Of a stretch of DNA of 38,744 nt, positions 17,800-26,405 are shown one piece after another. This stretch comes from Mycobacterium asiaticum (GTDB lineage: Bacteria; Actinomycetota; Actinomycetes; Mycobacteriales; Mycobacteriaceae). A program made the translations under genes and the position numbers. Below the pieces are notes generated by a model. It made no database searches and was not told where the DNA came from. It saw only the letters and a program-made list of their open reading frames with translations. The stretch is taken from assembly GCF_001673315.1 (NCBI RefSeq), contig NZ_LZLQ01000032.1, forward strand, positions 1-38,744. The letters are read 5' to 3'. Every line of letters begins with the position of its first letter. Position 1 is the first letter of the stretch.

Positions 17800-18843
17800 T
17801 TGACCTCGAATAGCCAGCCTGAGTCCGCGTCGCCCGGGCTCTTGGATCGACTGCGCGCCCGGCACGGCTGGCTCGACCACGTGGTCAAGGCATACCAGCG
17901 CTTCAGCAAGCAGAAGGGGACCTTCTTCGCTGCCGGGCTTACCTACTACACGATCTTCTCGTTGTTTCCGTTGTTGATGGTCGGTTACGCGGTGGCCGGT
18001 TACATGTTGTCAAGGCGGCCGCAGTTGATGGGCACGCTGGAGGGACGCATCCGAACGGCGGTGTCCGGCGAGTTGGGTCAGCAGTTGGTGGACCTGATGA
18101 ACAGCGCGATCGACGCGCGTGCCTCGGTCGGTGTGATCGGGTTGCTCACCGCCGCGTGGGCCGGCCTGGGCTGGATGTATCACCTGCGGGAAGCGTTGAG
18201 CGAGATGTGGTTACAGGCGACCGACCCCACCGGATATGTGCGCACCAAAGTGTCCGACCTGCTGGCCATGCTGAGTACGTTTCTGGTGATCACGGTGACC
18301 ATCGCATTGAGTGCGCTGGGGCAGGCGGGCCCGATGAGCGCGCTACTGAGATTGCTTCACATTCCGGAGTTCTCGATTTTCGACGAGATCTTCCGCGGCG
18401 TCTCGGTGCTGGTGTCGTTGCTGGTGTCGTGGCTGCTGTTCACCTGGATGATCGCCCGGCTCCCGCGCCTGCCGGGCAGCTTCGTCACCTCGATGCGGGC
18501 GGGTCTGATGGCGGCCGTCGGCTTCGAGGTGTTCAAGCAACTGGGTTCGATCTACCTGCAAAGGGTGGTACGCAGCCCGGCGGGCGCCACGTTCGGGCCG
18601 GTGCTGGGGTTGATGGTGTTCGCGTTCGTCACCTGGTCGCTGTTGTTGTTCGCGACCGCCTGGGCCGCGACCGCCTCCGACGACGAGCGTGAGAGCCACG
18701 TGGACCCGCCGGCGCCCGCGATCATCAGACCGCGCATCCAACTGCAGGAAGGACCCACCGCCCGTCAGACATTAGCGGCGATGGCAGCCGGAGCCGTTGG
18801 GGCGCTGACACTTTCGCGACTGACAAAGCGCCGCAGACGTTAG
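17800..18843 (+). CDS. YihY/BrkB-family inner-membrane protein (Rv3335c-like)
   Basis: 347 residues from TTG at 17800, chosen because AAGGA lies six bases upstream inside the trpS tail; upstream codons in the same frame overlap trpS. Five to six transmembrane segments, with the family motif FFAAGLTYYTIFSLFPLL early, the re-entrant GPVLGLMVFAFVTWSLLLF near the end, and a basic cytoplasmic tail ending TKRRRR. The family is annotated as YihY/virulence factor BrkB; it is not an RNase despite old names, and the transported substrate is unsettled. Its TAG overlaps the TAA of the convergent Gdx-type gene. Confidence 0.9.
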   Translation: MTSNSQPESASPGLLDRLRARHGWLDHVVKAYQRFSKQKGTFFAAGLTYYTIFSLFPLLMVGYAVAGYMLSRRPQLMGTLEGRIRTAVSGELGQQLVDLMNSAIDARASVGVIGLLTAAWAGLGWMYHLREALSEMWLQATDPTGYVRTKVSDLLAMLSTFLVITVTIALSALGQAGPMSALLRLLHIPEFSIFDEIFRGVSVLVSLLVSWLLFTWMIARLPRLPGSFVTSMRAGLMAAVGFEVFKQLGSIYLQRVVRSPAGATFGPVLGLMVFAFVTWSLLLFATAWAATASDDERESHVDPPAPAIIRPRIQLQEGPTARQTLAAMAAGAVGALTLSRLTKRRRR

Positions 18844-19154
18844 CCGACCAGTTTCAGGCCGACGATGCAGCTAATCACCCCGGCGATCAACAGGATCTTG
18901 ATCAGCGACGCCGTCTCGTCGCCGGTCAGCATCGCATAGCCGACCGTGAGCACCGCCCCGATGCCGACCCACACCGCGTAACTCGTCCCCGTCGGCAGGC
19001 TGCGCATGGCCACTGCCAGACCGCTCATCGAGAACAGCAGAGCGACACCGAAGATCACCGACGGGAAGAGCCGGGTGAAGCCCTGGGATTTGCTCAAAGC
19101 GGTTGCCCAGACCGCTTCGAGGACTCCGGAAACCACCAGGACGAGCCAAGCCAT
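18840..19154 (-). CDS. SMR-family exporter, Gdx/SugE type (guanidinium exporter)
   Basis: 104 residues, four transmembrane helices, the size of small multidrug resistance proteins, which work as antiparallel dimers. It looks closer to E. coli SugE (Gdx) than to EmrE: VSGVLEAVWATALSKSQGFTRL with the essential Glu13 and nearby Trp, SLPTGTSYAVWVGIGAV in helix 3, and the GLKL ending. Gdx proteins export guanidinium in exchange for protons. GGAGGT lies six bases before ATG. The ATG shares one base with the nagA stop (TGATG), so it is the last gene of the dacB1-sugI-nagA operon. M. tuberculosis, as I recall, has other genes (Rv3333c, Rv3334) here. Confidence 0.9.
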   Translation of the reverse strand: MAWLVLVVSGVLEAVWATALSKSQGFTRLFPSVIFGVALLFSMSGLAVAMRSLPTGTSYAVWVGIGAVLTVGYAMLTGDETASLIKILLIAGVISCIVGLKLVG

Positions 19155-20281
19155 CACGCTACCTCCGGTCTGTGCTGCCACCGGCCGTTGGCCATGACTC
19201 CCGTGACCCGCAATTGCTGTTCCAGCACAACCAGATTGGCGGCACACCCGGTTCGTATCACACCCACGCCGTGCAGTCCCAGTGCGCGGGCCGGCGTGGT
19301 CGCAGTGGTCTGCACCGCCGCAGCCAGCCCCGCCGCGCCAGCGACGGCGCGGAACAACTGGTCCATGGTGGCGGTGCTGCCGGCGATCGTATTCGTGCCA
19401 CGCACCCGGGCCACCCCCGAAGCGACGACGACGGGCACTGAGCCCAGCCGGAATTCGCCGTCACCACAGCCCGCTGCGGACGTCGCGTCGCTCACCAGCG
19501 CGACCCGGTCCGCGCCCACCGCGGCGATCACACCCTGGGCCACGTCAGGGTGGACATGTACCCCGTCGGCGATCAACTCGACCGTTACCCGCGGATCTGC
19601 AAGCAGAGCCAGTACGGGTCCGGGTTCGCGGTGGTTCAGTGGTGGCATCGCGTTGAACAGATGGGTGCCGACGGTGGCGCCCAACGCAATTGCGTGGCGG
19701 GTCTGTTCGTAGGTCGCGTCGGTGTGCCCGATGGCGACGACAACGCCTGCGTCCACGAATCGGCGGATCGTCTCGTCGCTGCCGGGTAACTCCGGGGCCA
19801 GCGTGACCATCCGCACGGTGCCGGCCGCTGCGGCCAGCACCGCCTCGACCTCCTCGCGGTCCGGCGGGCGGATTTGAGTGTGGTCATGCGCGCCGCACCG
19901 CCCCACGCTGAGCCAGGGACCCTCCAGGTGAATCCCGGCGATCCGCCCGCGGCGGGTCGCCTCGGCCAGCACACCAACGGCGGCAAGAAGTTCCGCGGGT
20001 GCGGCGGTGACCAGACTGGCTACCATCGTCGTGGTGCCGTGCTGCGCGTGAAACGCGACGGCCCGCTCGGTGCCCCCGTCGGTGAACGAGGCGCCGCCGC
20101 CGCCGTGCACGTGCATATCGACAAACCCAGGCACCACAACGGATTCGAGTAACTCGACATCTGGCGGCGCCGGCGGCGGCCCGGCGCCGCAGCCGACGAT
20201 GCTTCGTTCGTGCGTGTGCACCCAGCCGGGCCGGCACACCTCACCGTCGACCACGACCGTGCCGGCATGGATCAGAGTCAT
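19154..20281 (-). CDS. nagA: N-acetylglucosamine-6-phosphate deacetylase
   Basis: 375 residues. Removes acetate from GlcNAc-6-phosphate, the step that returns wall-derived or imported amino sugar to metabolism. Amidohydrolase-fold ligands are visible: H57-x-H59 (DMHVHG), HLEGP with Glu120, GHTDA with His186, GTHLFNAM with His207, and the catalytic Asp265 in LVSDATSAAG. The start ATG overlaps the sugI stop (ATGA) and its stop overlaps the Gdx start, so it is coupled at both ends. No nagB or nagK is seen in the window. Confidence 0.95.
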   Translation of the reverse strand: MTLIHAGTVVVDGEVCRPGWVHTHERSIVGCGAGPPPAPPDVELLESVVVPGFVDMHVHGGGGASFTDGGTERAVAFHAQHGTTTMVASLVTAAPAELLAAVGVLAEATRRGRIAGIHLEGPWLSVGRCGAHDHTQIRPPDREEVEAVLAAAAGTVRMVTLAPELPGSDETIRRFVDAGVVVAIGHTDATYEQTRHAIALGATVGTHLFNAMPPLNHREPGPVLALLADPRVTVELIADGVHVHPDVAQGVIAAVGADRVALVSDATSAAGCGDGEFRLGSVPVVVASGVARVRGTNTIAGSTATMDQLFRAVAGAAGLAAAVQTTATTPARALGLHGVGVIRTGCAANLVVLEQQLRVTGVMANGRWQHRPEVA

Positions 20282-21705
20282 GCCGACTCGACGGATTGCC
20301 GGGGCCAGCGCCCGCCGTTCTCCCAGAAGTGCCGGATGTCCTCGAGTTCGCGGCCTTTGGTCTCGGGCGCAAACCGGTACACCACGATCAGGGCGATCAC
20401 TGCGAATGTGCCAAACGTCGCGAAAACGGTTGCGCCACCGAGCCAATTCAGCACCGTCAGGAAGAAGGCGGCGATCAGCGTATTGGCCACCAGGTTGGAA
20501 GTCAGCATCACGCTCGACCCCATCGATCGCAGCGGCGCCGGGAAGCTTTCACCGGCGAATACCCAAACCAGCGAACCGAATCCGAAGTTGAACCCGACTG
20601 TGAACAGCAATACCCCGCCGAATCCGAGCGCTAGCGCGAGGCCACCTTGATGGCCGGTGTCCTTGGGGTAGAAGGCGACCAGCACGGCGTCGGCAACAAT
20701 CATCATCGCGATACCGGACAGCAGGATTGGCCGCCGGCCCAGCCGGTCGACCAGAGACAGCGACACGCACACGGCCGCCAAAGCCGCGACCTGAATCATC
20801 GCCGGCAGCGCCAGCTTGCCGAAATTGCCCTCGAAACCCATGTCCGCGAACAGCTGTGGGCTGTAGTAGACGATCGCGTTGATGCCGGTGATCTGCACGA
20901 GGAAGCCGAGTGCGACGACGAACAGGGTGGCCCGCAGATACGGTCGTCGCAGCATCTCGCTGACGGTGCCCCGGCCTTCGCTGACCGCGCCGGCGATCTC
21001 GGCCATCTCCGTCTCGGCGACGTCGGCGGGTTCGATGCGCAACAGCGCGCGGCGCGCCTCGTCGGTGCGGCCCTTGAGCAGATACCACCGCGCGGTGTCG
21101 GGCATCCGCAGCAGCAGCGGCAGCAGCAGCACTGCGGGGACGGCGGCCAGGCCGAGCATCCAGCGCCAGCTCCCCGTCCCGGCCAGCAGGTAACCGACCA
21201 GGTACCCCACGATGATCCCGGTGAGTGTCGCGAACTGATAGGCGGTCAACAGCCTCCCCCGCACCGCGGCCGGCGCCGATTCGGCCACATAGACGGGCAC
21301 CACCACCACCGACACGCCAATGGTGACCCCCAAGAGCAATCGCGCGACCAGCAAGATCGGCAGCGAAACCGCAGTAGCGCCCAACAGGGCGAACAGCGCG
21401 TACCCGATGAGGATCAGCACCATCGACTTCTTGCGACCGATCGCGTCGGCCAGCACACCGCCGCCAAGCGCTCCGCAGATCTGGCCGAGCACCACCATCG
21501 TCGTCACCAGTCCCTCTTGCGGGATGGTGAGGCCGAACTGGTGGGGGAGGAACAACAAGGCGCCCGCGATGCTGGACAGGTCGTAGCCGTAGATAATCCC
21601 GACGCTGGCCGCAGTCAGCCCGACCAGCAAACCCCGACCGGTCAGCTTGTCACCTTGGCTCTGAGCACCGCGATCACCTTGGCCGGGTCCTCGGGGGTGA
21701 GGCAC
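20278..21705 (-). CDS. sugI: MFS sugar porter (Rv3331 SugI-like)
   Basis: About 475 residues, twelve transmembrane segments. Sugar-porter marks: GIIYGYDLSS in helix 1, LADAIGRKK in loop 2-3, YVAESAPAAVRGRL at the end of helix 4, MPDTARWYLLKGR before the central loop, LVDRLGRRPILL in loop 8-9, and APETKGRELEDI after helix 12. Probably a proton-sugar symporter; with nagA downstream, GlcNAc or another wall sugar is a candidate substrate, but this is inference. Start uncertain: GTG at 21705 gives a normal 25-residue N-terminus and overlaps the preceding gene by 64 bp; TTG at 21630 would begin inside helix 1. No strong ribosome site at either. Confidence 0.88.
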   Translation of the reverse strand: MPHPRGPGQGDRGAQSQGDKLTGRGLLVGLTAASVGIIYGYDLSSIAGALLFLPHQFGLTIPQEGLVTTMVVLGQICGALGGGVLADAIGRKKSMVLILIGYALFALLGATAVSLPILLVARLLLGVTIGVSVVVVPVYVAESAPAAVRGRLLTAYQFATLTGIIVGYLVGYLLAGTGSWRWMLGLAAVPAVLLLPLLLRMPDTARWYLLKGRTDEARRALLRIEPADVAETEMAEIAGAVSEGRGTVSEMLRRPYLRATLFVVALGFLVQITGINAIVYYSPQLFADMGFEGNFGKLALPAMIQVAALAAVCVSLSLVDRLGRRPILLSGIAMMIVADAVLVAFYPKDTGHQGGLALALGFGGVLLFTVGFNFGFGSLVWVFAGESFPAPLRSMGSSVMLTSNLVANTLIAAFFLTVLNWLGGATVFATFGTFAVIALIVVYRFAPETKGRELEDIRHFWENGGRWPRQSVESA

Positions 21706-21965
21706 GGACGCACCCGGCGGCCGACGTCGAAGATCAGGAGGGTGGCCTTGCGGCCACGGTGAATGTCGAGCGGGAACCAGTAACGCGGATCGGTGGCGCC
21801 CCAGAACCGGCCCTTCCCGGTGGCCCAACCCATCTGCTTGCTCTTGATCCCCTGAATCTCGCTGTAGGCCACCCGTTTTGAGTTGGCAAACGGGAAATAG
21901 TAGCGGTGGATGGTGATTCCGTCCTCATCCAGCGTGAGGCCGGCATCCTGGTAGAGGGCGGTCAT
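21642..21965 (-). CDS. PH-like domain hypothetical protein
   Basis: 107 residues. The pattern LDEDGITIHRYYFPFANSKR, then YSEIQGI, then FWGATDPRYWFPLDIHR and RRVRPCLTPEDPAKVIAVL fits small bacterial PH-like (pleckstrin-fold) proteins common in actinobacteria; function unknown. It starts 20 bp after the dacB1 stop and its 3' end overlaps the probable sugI start, so it sits inside the operon. Longer open frames on this strand that run into dacB1 are not real. Confidence 0.8.
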   Translation of the reverse strand: MTALYQDAGLTLDEDGITIHRYYFPFANSKRVAYSEIQGIKSKQMGWATGKGRFWGATDPRYWFPLDIHRGRKATLLIFDVGRRVRPCLTPEDPAKVIAVLRAKVTS

Positions 21966-21985
21966 TCCGAAGAGTGTAGTGCTTG

Positions 21986-23233
21986 CTAGTGGTCGAGCCG
22001 CCGGTTCATCGAGCGCGCTACCAGGATCAATCCGAACACGACGACCGCGCCGACGACAGCGACTCCGACCCGGATGGGCAGCGTGTCCGCCGAGGACATC
22101 AGGCCAGCGGCCTGACTGTTCTCCGGGGCCCGGTTGGCCGGGTTGGGCTTGGTGGTCACCAGCGTGGGATCGGGTTCGATCAACGAGCCCACCTGCGTGC
22201 CCTGCGGGGTGCTGAACCCGTAGTCCAGCAGGTGCGCCGCCTGCTCCCACGGGGCGATCGGTTGGCGGGTGCCGTGCAGCAACACCGCCATCAGCCGTCG
22301 GCCGCTGCGGTTGGCTGCCCCCACGAAGGTTTGGCCGGCGTCGTCGGTGTACCCGGTCTTGCCGCCCATGGCGCCCGGGTAGTGGTAGAGCAGCTGGTTG
22401 TCGTTCTCCAGCTCGTAGCCCGGGTGGTCGCCGTGGCCGGGGAAATCGAAGGTCCTCGTCGCAACGATGTCGGCGAACACGGGGTTGCGCCAGGCGTACC
22501 GGTAGAACAGACCCATGTCGTAGGCCGAGGTACTCATGCCCGGCCCGTCGAGTCCGGACGGCGTGGCCACCCGGGTGTCGCGTCCGCCCAGTTTGGCGGC
22601 CAGCACATTGAGCTTTTCCAGCGCCGCCTGCATCCCGCCAAGCTGCATCGCCAGTGCGTGCGCGGCGTCGTTGCCCGAATGCATCAGCAGCCCGTGCAGC
22701 AACTGGTTTATGGTGTAGACGCCGCCGGCGTCCACGCCAACCTTGGTGCCTTCCGCCGCGGCGTCGTCGTCGGTTCCGGGGACCGTCTTGTTCTGGTTGA
22801 ACGCGTTGATGGACGCCATTGCGACCAGCACCTTGATGATGCTGGCGGGGCGGTGACGGCCGTGCGGATCGCGGGCGGCGATGACGGCGCCGCTGTCGAG
22901 ATCCGCGACCAGCCAGGCCTCGGCGGACACATCGCCCGGCAGCGGGGGAGTGTCCGGAGCCGCGATGATGCCGCAACCGGCCAGCGCATTGCCGCCGATC
23001 GGCGACGGGGGCAATGCCAGCGGCAGCGGCGGGTCACCGGCCTGGGGCACCTCCGACGAATCCACTGCGGGTGGGGTGTTGATCCGGTAGGGGCAGTTTT
23101 CGGTCCCGGCATTCGCCACGGCACTGGGCTCGGCCTGTGCCGCCGGGACTAGCAGTGACCCGGACCCGGTCACCGCGAAAACCGCTGCAGCCAGCCACGA
23201 TGCGGCGCGTAAAGAGGTCCGTGAAAAGAGCAT
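21986..23233 (-). CDS. dacB1: D-alanyl-D-alanine carboxypeptidase
   Basis: 415 residues from ATG at 23233. Class C-type low-molecular-mass penicillin-binding protein that trims the terminal D-Ala of peptidoglycan stem peptides. Signal peptide ([12 protein letters not shown] to AAQA-EP, about 1-34), Pro-rich segment, then the three active-site motifs S131-I-I-K134, S186-G-N188 and K292-T-G. A single C-terminal transmembrane helix (about 386-406) followed by RSMNRRLDH anchors the enzyme outside the membrane. First gene of an operon with the PH-like gene, sugI, nagA and the Gdx exporter; divergent from merR, with whose operator region it shares the upstream DNA. Confidence 0.95.
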   Translation of the reverse strand: MLFSRTSLRAASWLAAAVFAVTGSGSLLVPAAQAEPSAVANAGTENCPYRINTPPAVDSSEVPQAGDPPLPLALPPSPIGGNALAGCGIIAAPDTPPLPGDVSAEAWLVADLDSGAVIAARDPHGRHRPASIIKVLVAMASINAFNQNKTVPGTDDDAAAEGTKVGVDAGGVYTINQLLHGLLMHSGNDAAHALAMQLGGMQAALEKLNVLAAKLGGRDTRVATPSGLDGPGMSTSAYDMGLFYRYAWRNPVFADIVATRTFDFPGHGDHPGYELENDNQLLYHYPGAMGGKTGYTDDAGQTFVGAANRSGRRLMAVLLHGTRQPIAPWEQAAHLLDYGFSTPQGTQVGSLIEPDPTLVTTKPNPANRAPENSQAAGLMSSADTLPIRVGVAVVGAVVVFGLILVARSMNRRLDH

Positions 23234-23301
23234 CGCTGAGCAGATTAAGTGATCAGACGCCCGATCGCAGGATGCCGCGCGGTACGTGAGTGACGCACGT
23301 G

Positions 23302-23339
23302 GTTTGACAGTGTCAATTAATGGGGTGACACTGTCAAAC
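23302..23339. promoter_or_regulatory. Double operator overlapping the merR promoter
   Basis: Perfect 14-bp inverted repeat GTTTGACAGTGTCA (23302-23315) and its complement (23326-23339), separated by 10 bp. Each arm also contains an 11-bp palindrome, TGACA-N-TGTCA, centred at 23310 and 23331, 21 bp (two helical turns) apart. The left arm supplies a consensus -35 TTGACA (23304-23309); 17 bp later GACACT (23327-23332) fits the xANNNT -10. The symmetry gives the same elements on the minus strand toward dacB1. Autoregulation by the MerR protein is the simplest reading. Confidence 0.75.
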
Positions 23340-23342
23340 AAG

Positions 23343-23930
23343 ATGAAATTGCTGACGCTGACCGAGTTCGCCGCCGCGGCCGCCCACGCCGTGCAGGCGT
23401 CCGGCGCTGTCCCGGAAAACCGGCAGGCCAAGCCCATCCCGGCCGAGCGGATGGTGCGGTACTACACCGCGCGCGGACTGCTGCCCCGGCCGGGAAACCG
23501 GGGCCGCGCCCTGGCCTACGGGCGCACGCACCTGGTCCGCCTGGTCGCGATCAAACGGTTGCAAGGCCAGGGCCTGTCGCTGGACCAGATCGCCGAATGT
23601 CTGGCCGGGATGTCCGCCGCGGAAGTTGAGGCGCTGGCCGCCATTCCCGAGGCAGCGATACCGGCCGCACTGGGCGATTCCGATCCGGAGCCCGAACCCG
23701 CGCGCGGCGCCGGCCGATTCTGGCGGGTGGTGCCCGACCGGACTGAAGCGGTCCCCGACCGGACTCCGGACGCACCTGCCGCGCCTGCCGTCACCAGCCT
23801 GCAGGGCGTCCGGCTTTCCGACACTGTCACATTGCTGATCGACGGACCCGTGCCCGATCTCGACGCTCTCCGCCACGCGGCGAGTCCGCTGCTGGACCTC
23901 ATCGCTCACCACCGAAAGGATCCACAATGA
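23343..23930 (+). CDS. MerR-family transcriptional regulator
   Basis: 195 residues from ATG at 23343, three bases after the operator, giving a very short leader. The N-terminal winged-helix part has the MerR pattern: [40 protein letters not shown] broken here as [35 protein letters not shown] and [11 protein letters not shown] (about 36-90). The rest is Pro/Ala-rich with a small C-terminal segment [16 protein letters not shown] and no Cys cluster, so metal sensing is unlikely. The stop overlaps the VIT/VWA start (ATGA): a regulator and its target in one unit. The ligand or signal is unknown. Confidence 0.88.
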   Translation: MKLLTLTEFAAAAAHAVQASGAVPENRQAKPIPAERMVRYYTARGLLPRPGNRGRALAYGRTHLVRLVAIKRLQGQGLSLDQIAECLAGMSAAEVEALAAIPEAAIPAALGDSDPEPEPARGAGRFWRVVPDRTEAVPDRTPDAPAAPAVTSLQGVRLSDTVTLLIDGPVPDLDALRHAASPLLDLIAHHRKDPQ

Positions 23931-26188
23931 GCGCTCAGTTGTTACCCCTGCTCCCGATCGACCCGGCGCACCCGGTCCGGGCCGACAGGCCCACGTGTGG
24001 CGAGCTCTCGGGTCCCGACGGCCGGTCCCTGCCGCTCACGGCGCTCAGTGTCGACACGGTCCTGTTTGGCTTGACCGCAACGTCGACTGTGCGACAACGC
24101 TTCGTCAACACCGGCGACACCACCATCGAAGCCACGTACGTGTTCCCGCTGCCGGCCCGCGCCGGGGTGACCGACTTCGCCGCCGATCTGGCGGGGCGGC
24201 GCGTAATCGGCATGCTGAAGGAGCGGGGCCAGGCCCGCTCCGATTACGAGCAGGCACTGCTTGCCGGGCAGCGCGCCGCGATCGTCGAAGAGGACCGTTC
24301 CGACGTGTTTTCGCTGCGGGTCGGCAATCTCGGTCCCGGTGAAGAAGCCACCATCGAGATGCGGCTGACGGGTCCGTTGTCGTTCGAGGACGGCGAGGCG
24401 ACCTTCCGATTCCCACTGGTGGTCGCGCCGCGCTACACGGCGGGCAGCGCGTTGCCCGGCGACCAGACCGGCGCCGGCCAGGCTCGCGACACCGATGCCG
24501 TGCCGGACGCATCGCGGGTGACTCCGCCGCGCCTGGCCGACCAGGACGAGCGTCCCGACCTGCAGATCGCGCTGACGCTGGACGGCACCGGTTTGCCGGT
24601 GTCCGACCTGCGATCCAGCCTGCCCACCGCGGTGTCCGTGGCCGACGGGGTGACCCGGATGCGGGTCGAGCCGGGTGTGCGGGCAGACCGAGACTTCGTG
24701 CTGCGGTTCCGCATCGACCGCAGCGCGCTGTCGTCGTCGGCGCTGCTGGTCCCGGATTCCGAGGGCGATGAGGGCACTTGGTCGGTGACGCTGCTGCCGC
24801 CGCCCGAAACAGCCAGCGTGCCACGCGATGTCGTGGTGGTGTTGGACCGCTCCGGATCGATGCGCGGCTGGAAGATGATCGCCGCGCGCCGGGCGGCGGG
24901 CCGGATCGTGGACATGTTGGACGCGGCCGACCGGTTCTGCGTGCTGGCCTTCGACGACCAGATCGACAGCCCGGCGGGCCTCGGGGCCGGCTTGGTGGAT
25001 GCCAGCGACCGGAACCGTTTCGCGGCGGCGTCGTGGCTGGGCGGCCTGGAGAGCCGCGGCGGGACCGCGATGGCCGAGCCGCTCTACCGAGCGGCGGAGA
25101 TTCTTGGCGCGTCGGGTGACGAGCGGCTGGCAAGTGTGGTCCTGGTGACCGACGGGCAGATCACCGGCGAGGACCATGTGCTGCGTACCCTGTCGCCGGC
25201 CCTCGGCCGAACGCGGATTTACTGCGTGGGTATCGACCGGGCCGTCAACGCCGGGTTCCTGGACCGGCTGGCCCAGTTGGGTCGTGGCCGCTCGGAGTTG
25301 GTCGAATCCGAGGAGCGCCTGGATGAGGCGATGGCGCGGCTGGCCCGCACCATCGGGCGCCCGGCGCTGACCGGGTTGCGGGTGAGCGCCGAGGGCATCG
25401 AGATCATCGACGGCACGGTCACGCCCGGCCGATTGCCCGACGCCTTCGCCGGCGTGCCGTCGACGGTTTCCGGGCGTTACCGGGGTGCCGGCGATGCGAC
25501 GCTGCGGGTCCAGGCCGACGACGGGTTCGTGCTGGAACTGCCGGCCCGCAGAGAGCCGCAAGCCATTGCAGTGCAGACGATTTGGGCGCGGTCAGTGGTC
25601 CGCGACCTCGAGGACGAGTACGCATCGTATTCGGCCGACGAGCAGCTCGCCGAGCAGATCGTCGCTCATTCCGTCCGATTCGGCGTGCTATCGCGGTTCA
25701 CCGCGTTCGTGGCAATCGATCCGGAACGCACCGACGCCGGACCGCTCACCGAGGTGGTCCAGCCCGTCGAAGAGCCGGCGGGGTGGGCACCGACCGTGGG
25801 ATTGGTCCGATCCGCGCAAGCGGGACCGGCCCCTGTCGTGCTGGCTATGCCCGCACCCGCCGGCGCCATGACAGAACTGATGGCTTGCGTCGGCGAGCAG
25901 CCGTCGGCCCGACGGCCGCTGGACAAGTTACTCAAACAGGTGGAGAAGAGCACCCAGGTGCGCCGTTCCGGGCTCGACACCGTGCTGGCGGAGTTGCAGC
26001 AGCATCGCGACGCGGAGTCTGATCCCGAGTTGCGCGCGGCGCTCGACCGGCTGTGTGCGGCGCTGGCTCGGTTCCTCGAGCATTCGACGGGCCCACAGAG
26101 TCGGCAGGTGCTGGTCGCCGTCGATGCGGTGAAGCGGGCGCTGGCCGCGCAGGGCAGGCCGGCGGGCAAGCGGCGCTTCTGGACGTGA
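23927..26188 (+). CDS. VIT and von Willebrand factor A domain protein
   Basis: 753 residues, no signal peptide or transmembrane helix seen, so probably cytoplasmic. Residues about 10-150 are a VIT domain (TVRQRFVNTGDTTIEATYVFPLP is represented by VRQRFVNTGDTT and YVFPLPARAGV; then LKERGQARSDYEQA and FSLRVGNLGPGE). Residues about 300-480 are a VWA domain with a complete metal-ion adhesion site: D307-R-S309-G-S311, Thr380 (RGGTAM) and D409 (VTDGQ). The C-terminus is helical and charged. Such proteins resemble the Vault/inter-alpha-trypsin family; bacterial roles are poorly known. Translationally coupled to the MerR gene. It is absent between Rv3329 and Rv3330 in M. tuberculosis as I recall. Confidence 0.93.
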   Translation: MSAQLLPLLPIDPAHPVRADRPTCGELSGPDGRSLPLTALSVDTVLFGLTATSTVRQRFVNTGDTTIEATYVFPLPARAGVTDFAADLAGRRVIGMLKERGQARSDYEQALLAGQRAAIVEEDRSDVFSLRVGNLGPGEEATIEMRLTGPLSFEDGEATFRFPLVVAPRYTAGSALPGDQTGAGQARDTDAVPDASRVTPPRLADQDERPDLQIALTLDGTGLPVSDLRSSLPTAVSVADGVTRMRVEPGVRADRDFVLRFRIDRSALSSSALLVPDSEGDEGTWSVTLLPPPETASVPRDVVVVLDRSGSMRGWKMIAARRAAGRIVDMLDAADRFCVLAFDDQIDSPAGLGAGLVDASDRNRFAAASWLGGLESRGGTAMAEPLYRAAEILGASGDERLASVVLVTDGQITGEDHVLRTLSPALGRTRIYCVGIDRAVNAGFLDRLAQLGRGRSELVESEERLDEAMARLARTIGRPALTGLRVSAEGIEIIDGTVTPGRLPDAFAGVPSTVSGRYRGAGDATLRVQADDGFVLELPARREPQAIAVQTIWARSVVRDLEDEYASYSADEQLAEQIVAHSVRFGVLSRFTAFVAIDPERTDAGPLTEVVQPVEEPAGWAPTVGLVRSAQAGPAPVVLAMPAPAGAMTELMACVGEQPSARRPLDKLLKQVEKSTQVRRSGLDTVLAELQQHRDAESDPELRAALDRLCAALARFLEHSTGPQSRQVLVAVDAVKRALAAQGRPAGKRRFWT

Positions 26189-26240
26189 GTGTGCGTTCAC
26201 GGCGCCGAGTGGGTAACTGCGGCGACCCCACGCGGCGTGT

Positions 26241-26398
26241 CGGCACCCTGCGTGCACGCTGAAAGCCCTGCACGCACGCTGAAGGCCCGGTGTGCACGCT
26301 GAAGGCCCGGTGTGCACGCTGAAAGCCCGGTGTGCACGCTGAAAGCCCGGTGTGCACGCTGAAAGCCCTGCATGCACGCTGAAAGCCCGGTGTGCACA
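26241..26398. repeat. 20-bp tandem repeat array
   Basis: About eight head-to-tail copies of GAAAGCCCGGTGTGCACGCT in exact 20-bp register (best units 26261-26380), with variants GAAGG, CCTGCAC and CCTGCAT. Each unit contains a GTGCAC or TGCAC dyad. The array fills the gap between the VIT/VWA stop and the aminotransferase stop. Period 20 is not a multiple of three, so it is not coding; there are no spacers, so it is not a CRISPR. Confidence 0.95.
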
Positions 26399-26405
26399 AC
26401 CTGTT

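Noticed and set aside
18840..19247. Guanidine riboswitch upstream of the Gdx-type gene
   Set aside because: The gene start overlaps the nagA stop and the upstream DNA is nagA coding sequence.
26241..26398. CRISPR array
   Set aside because: The repeats are contiguous 20-mers with no spacers and no cas genes nearby.
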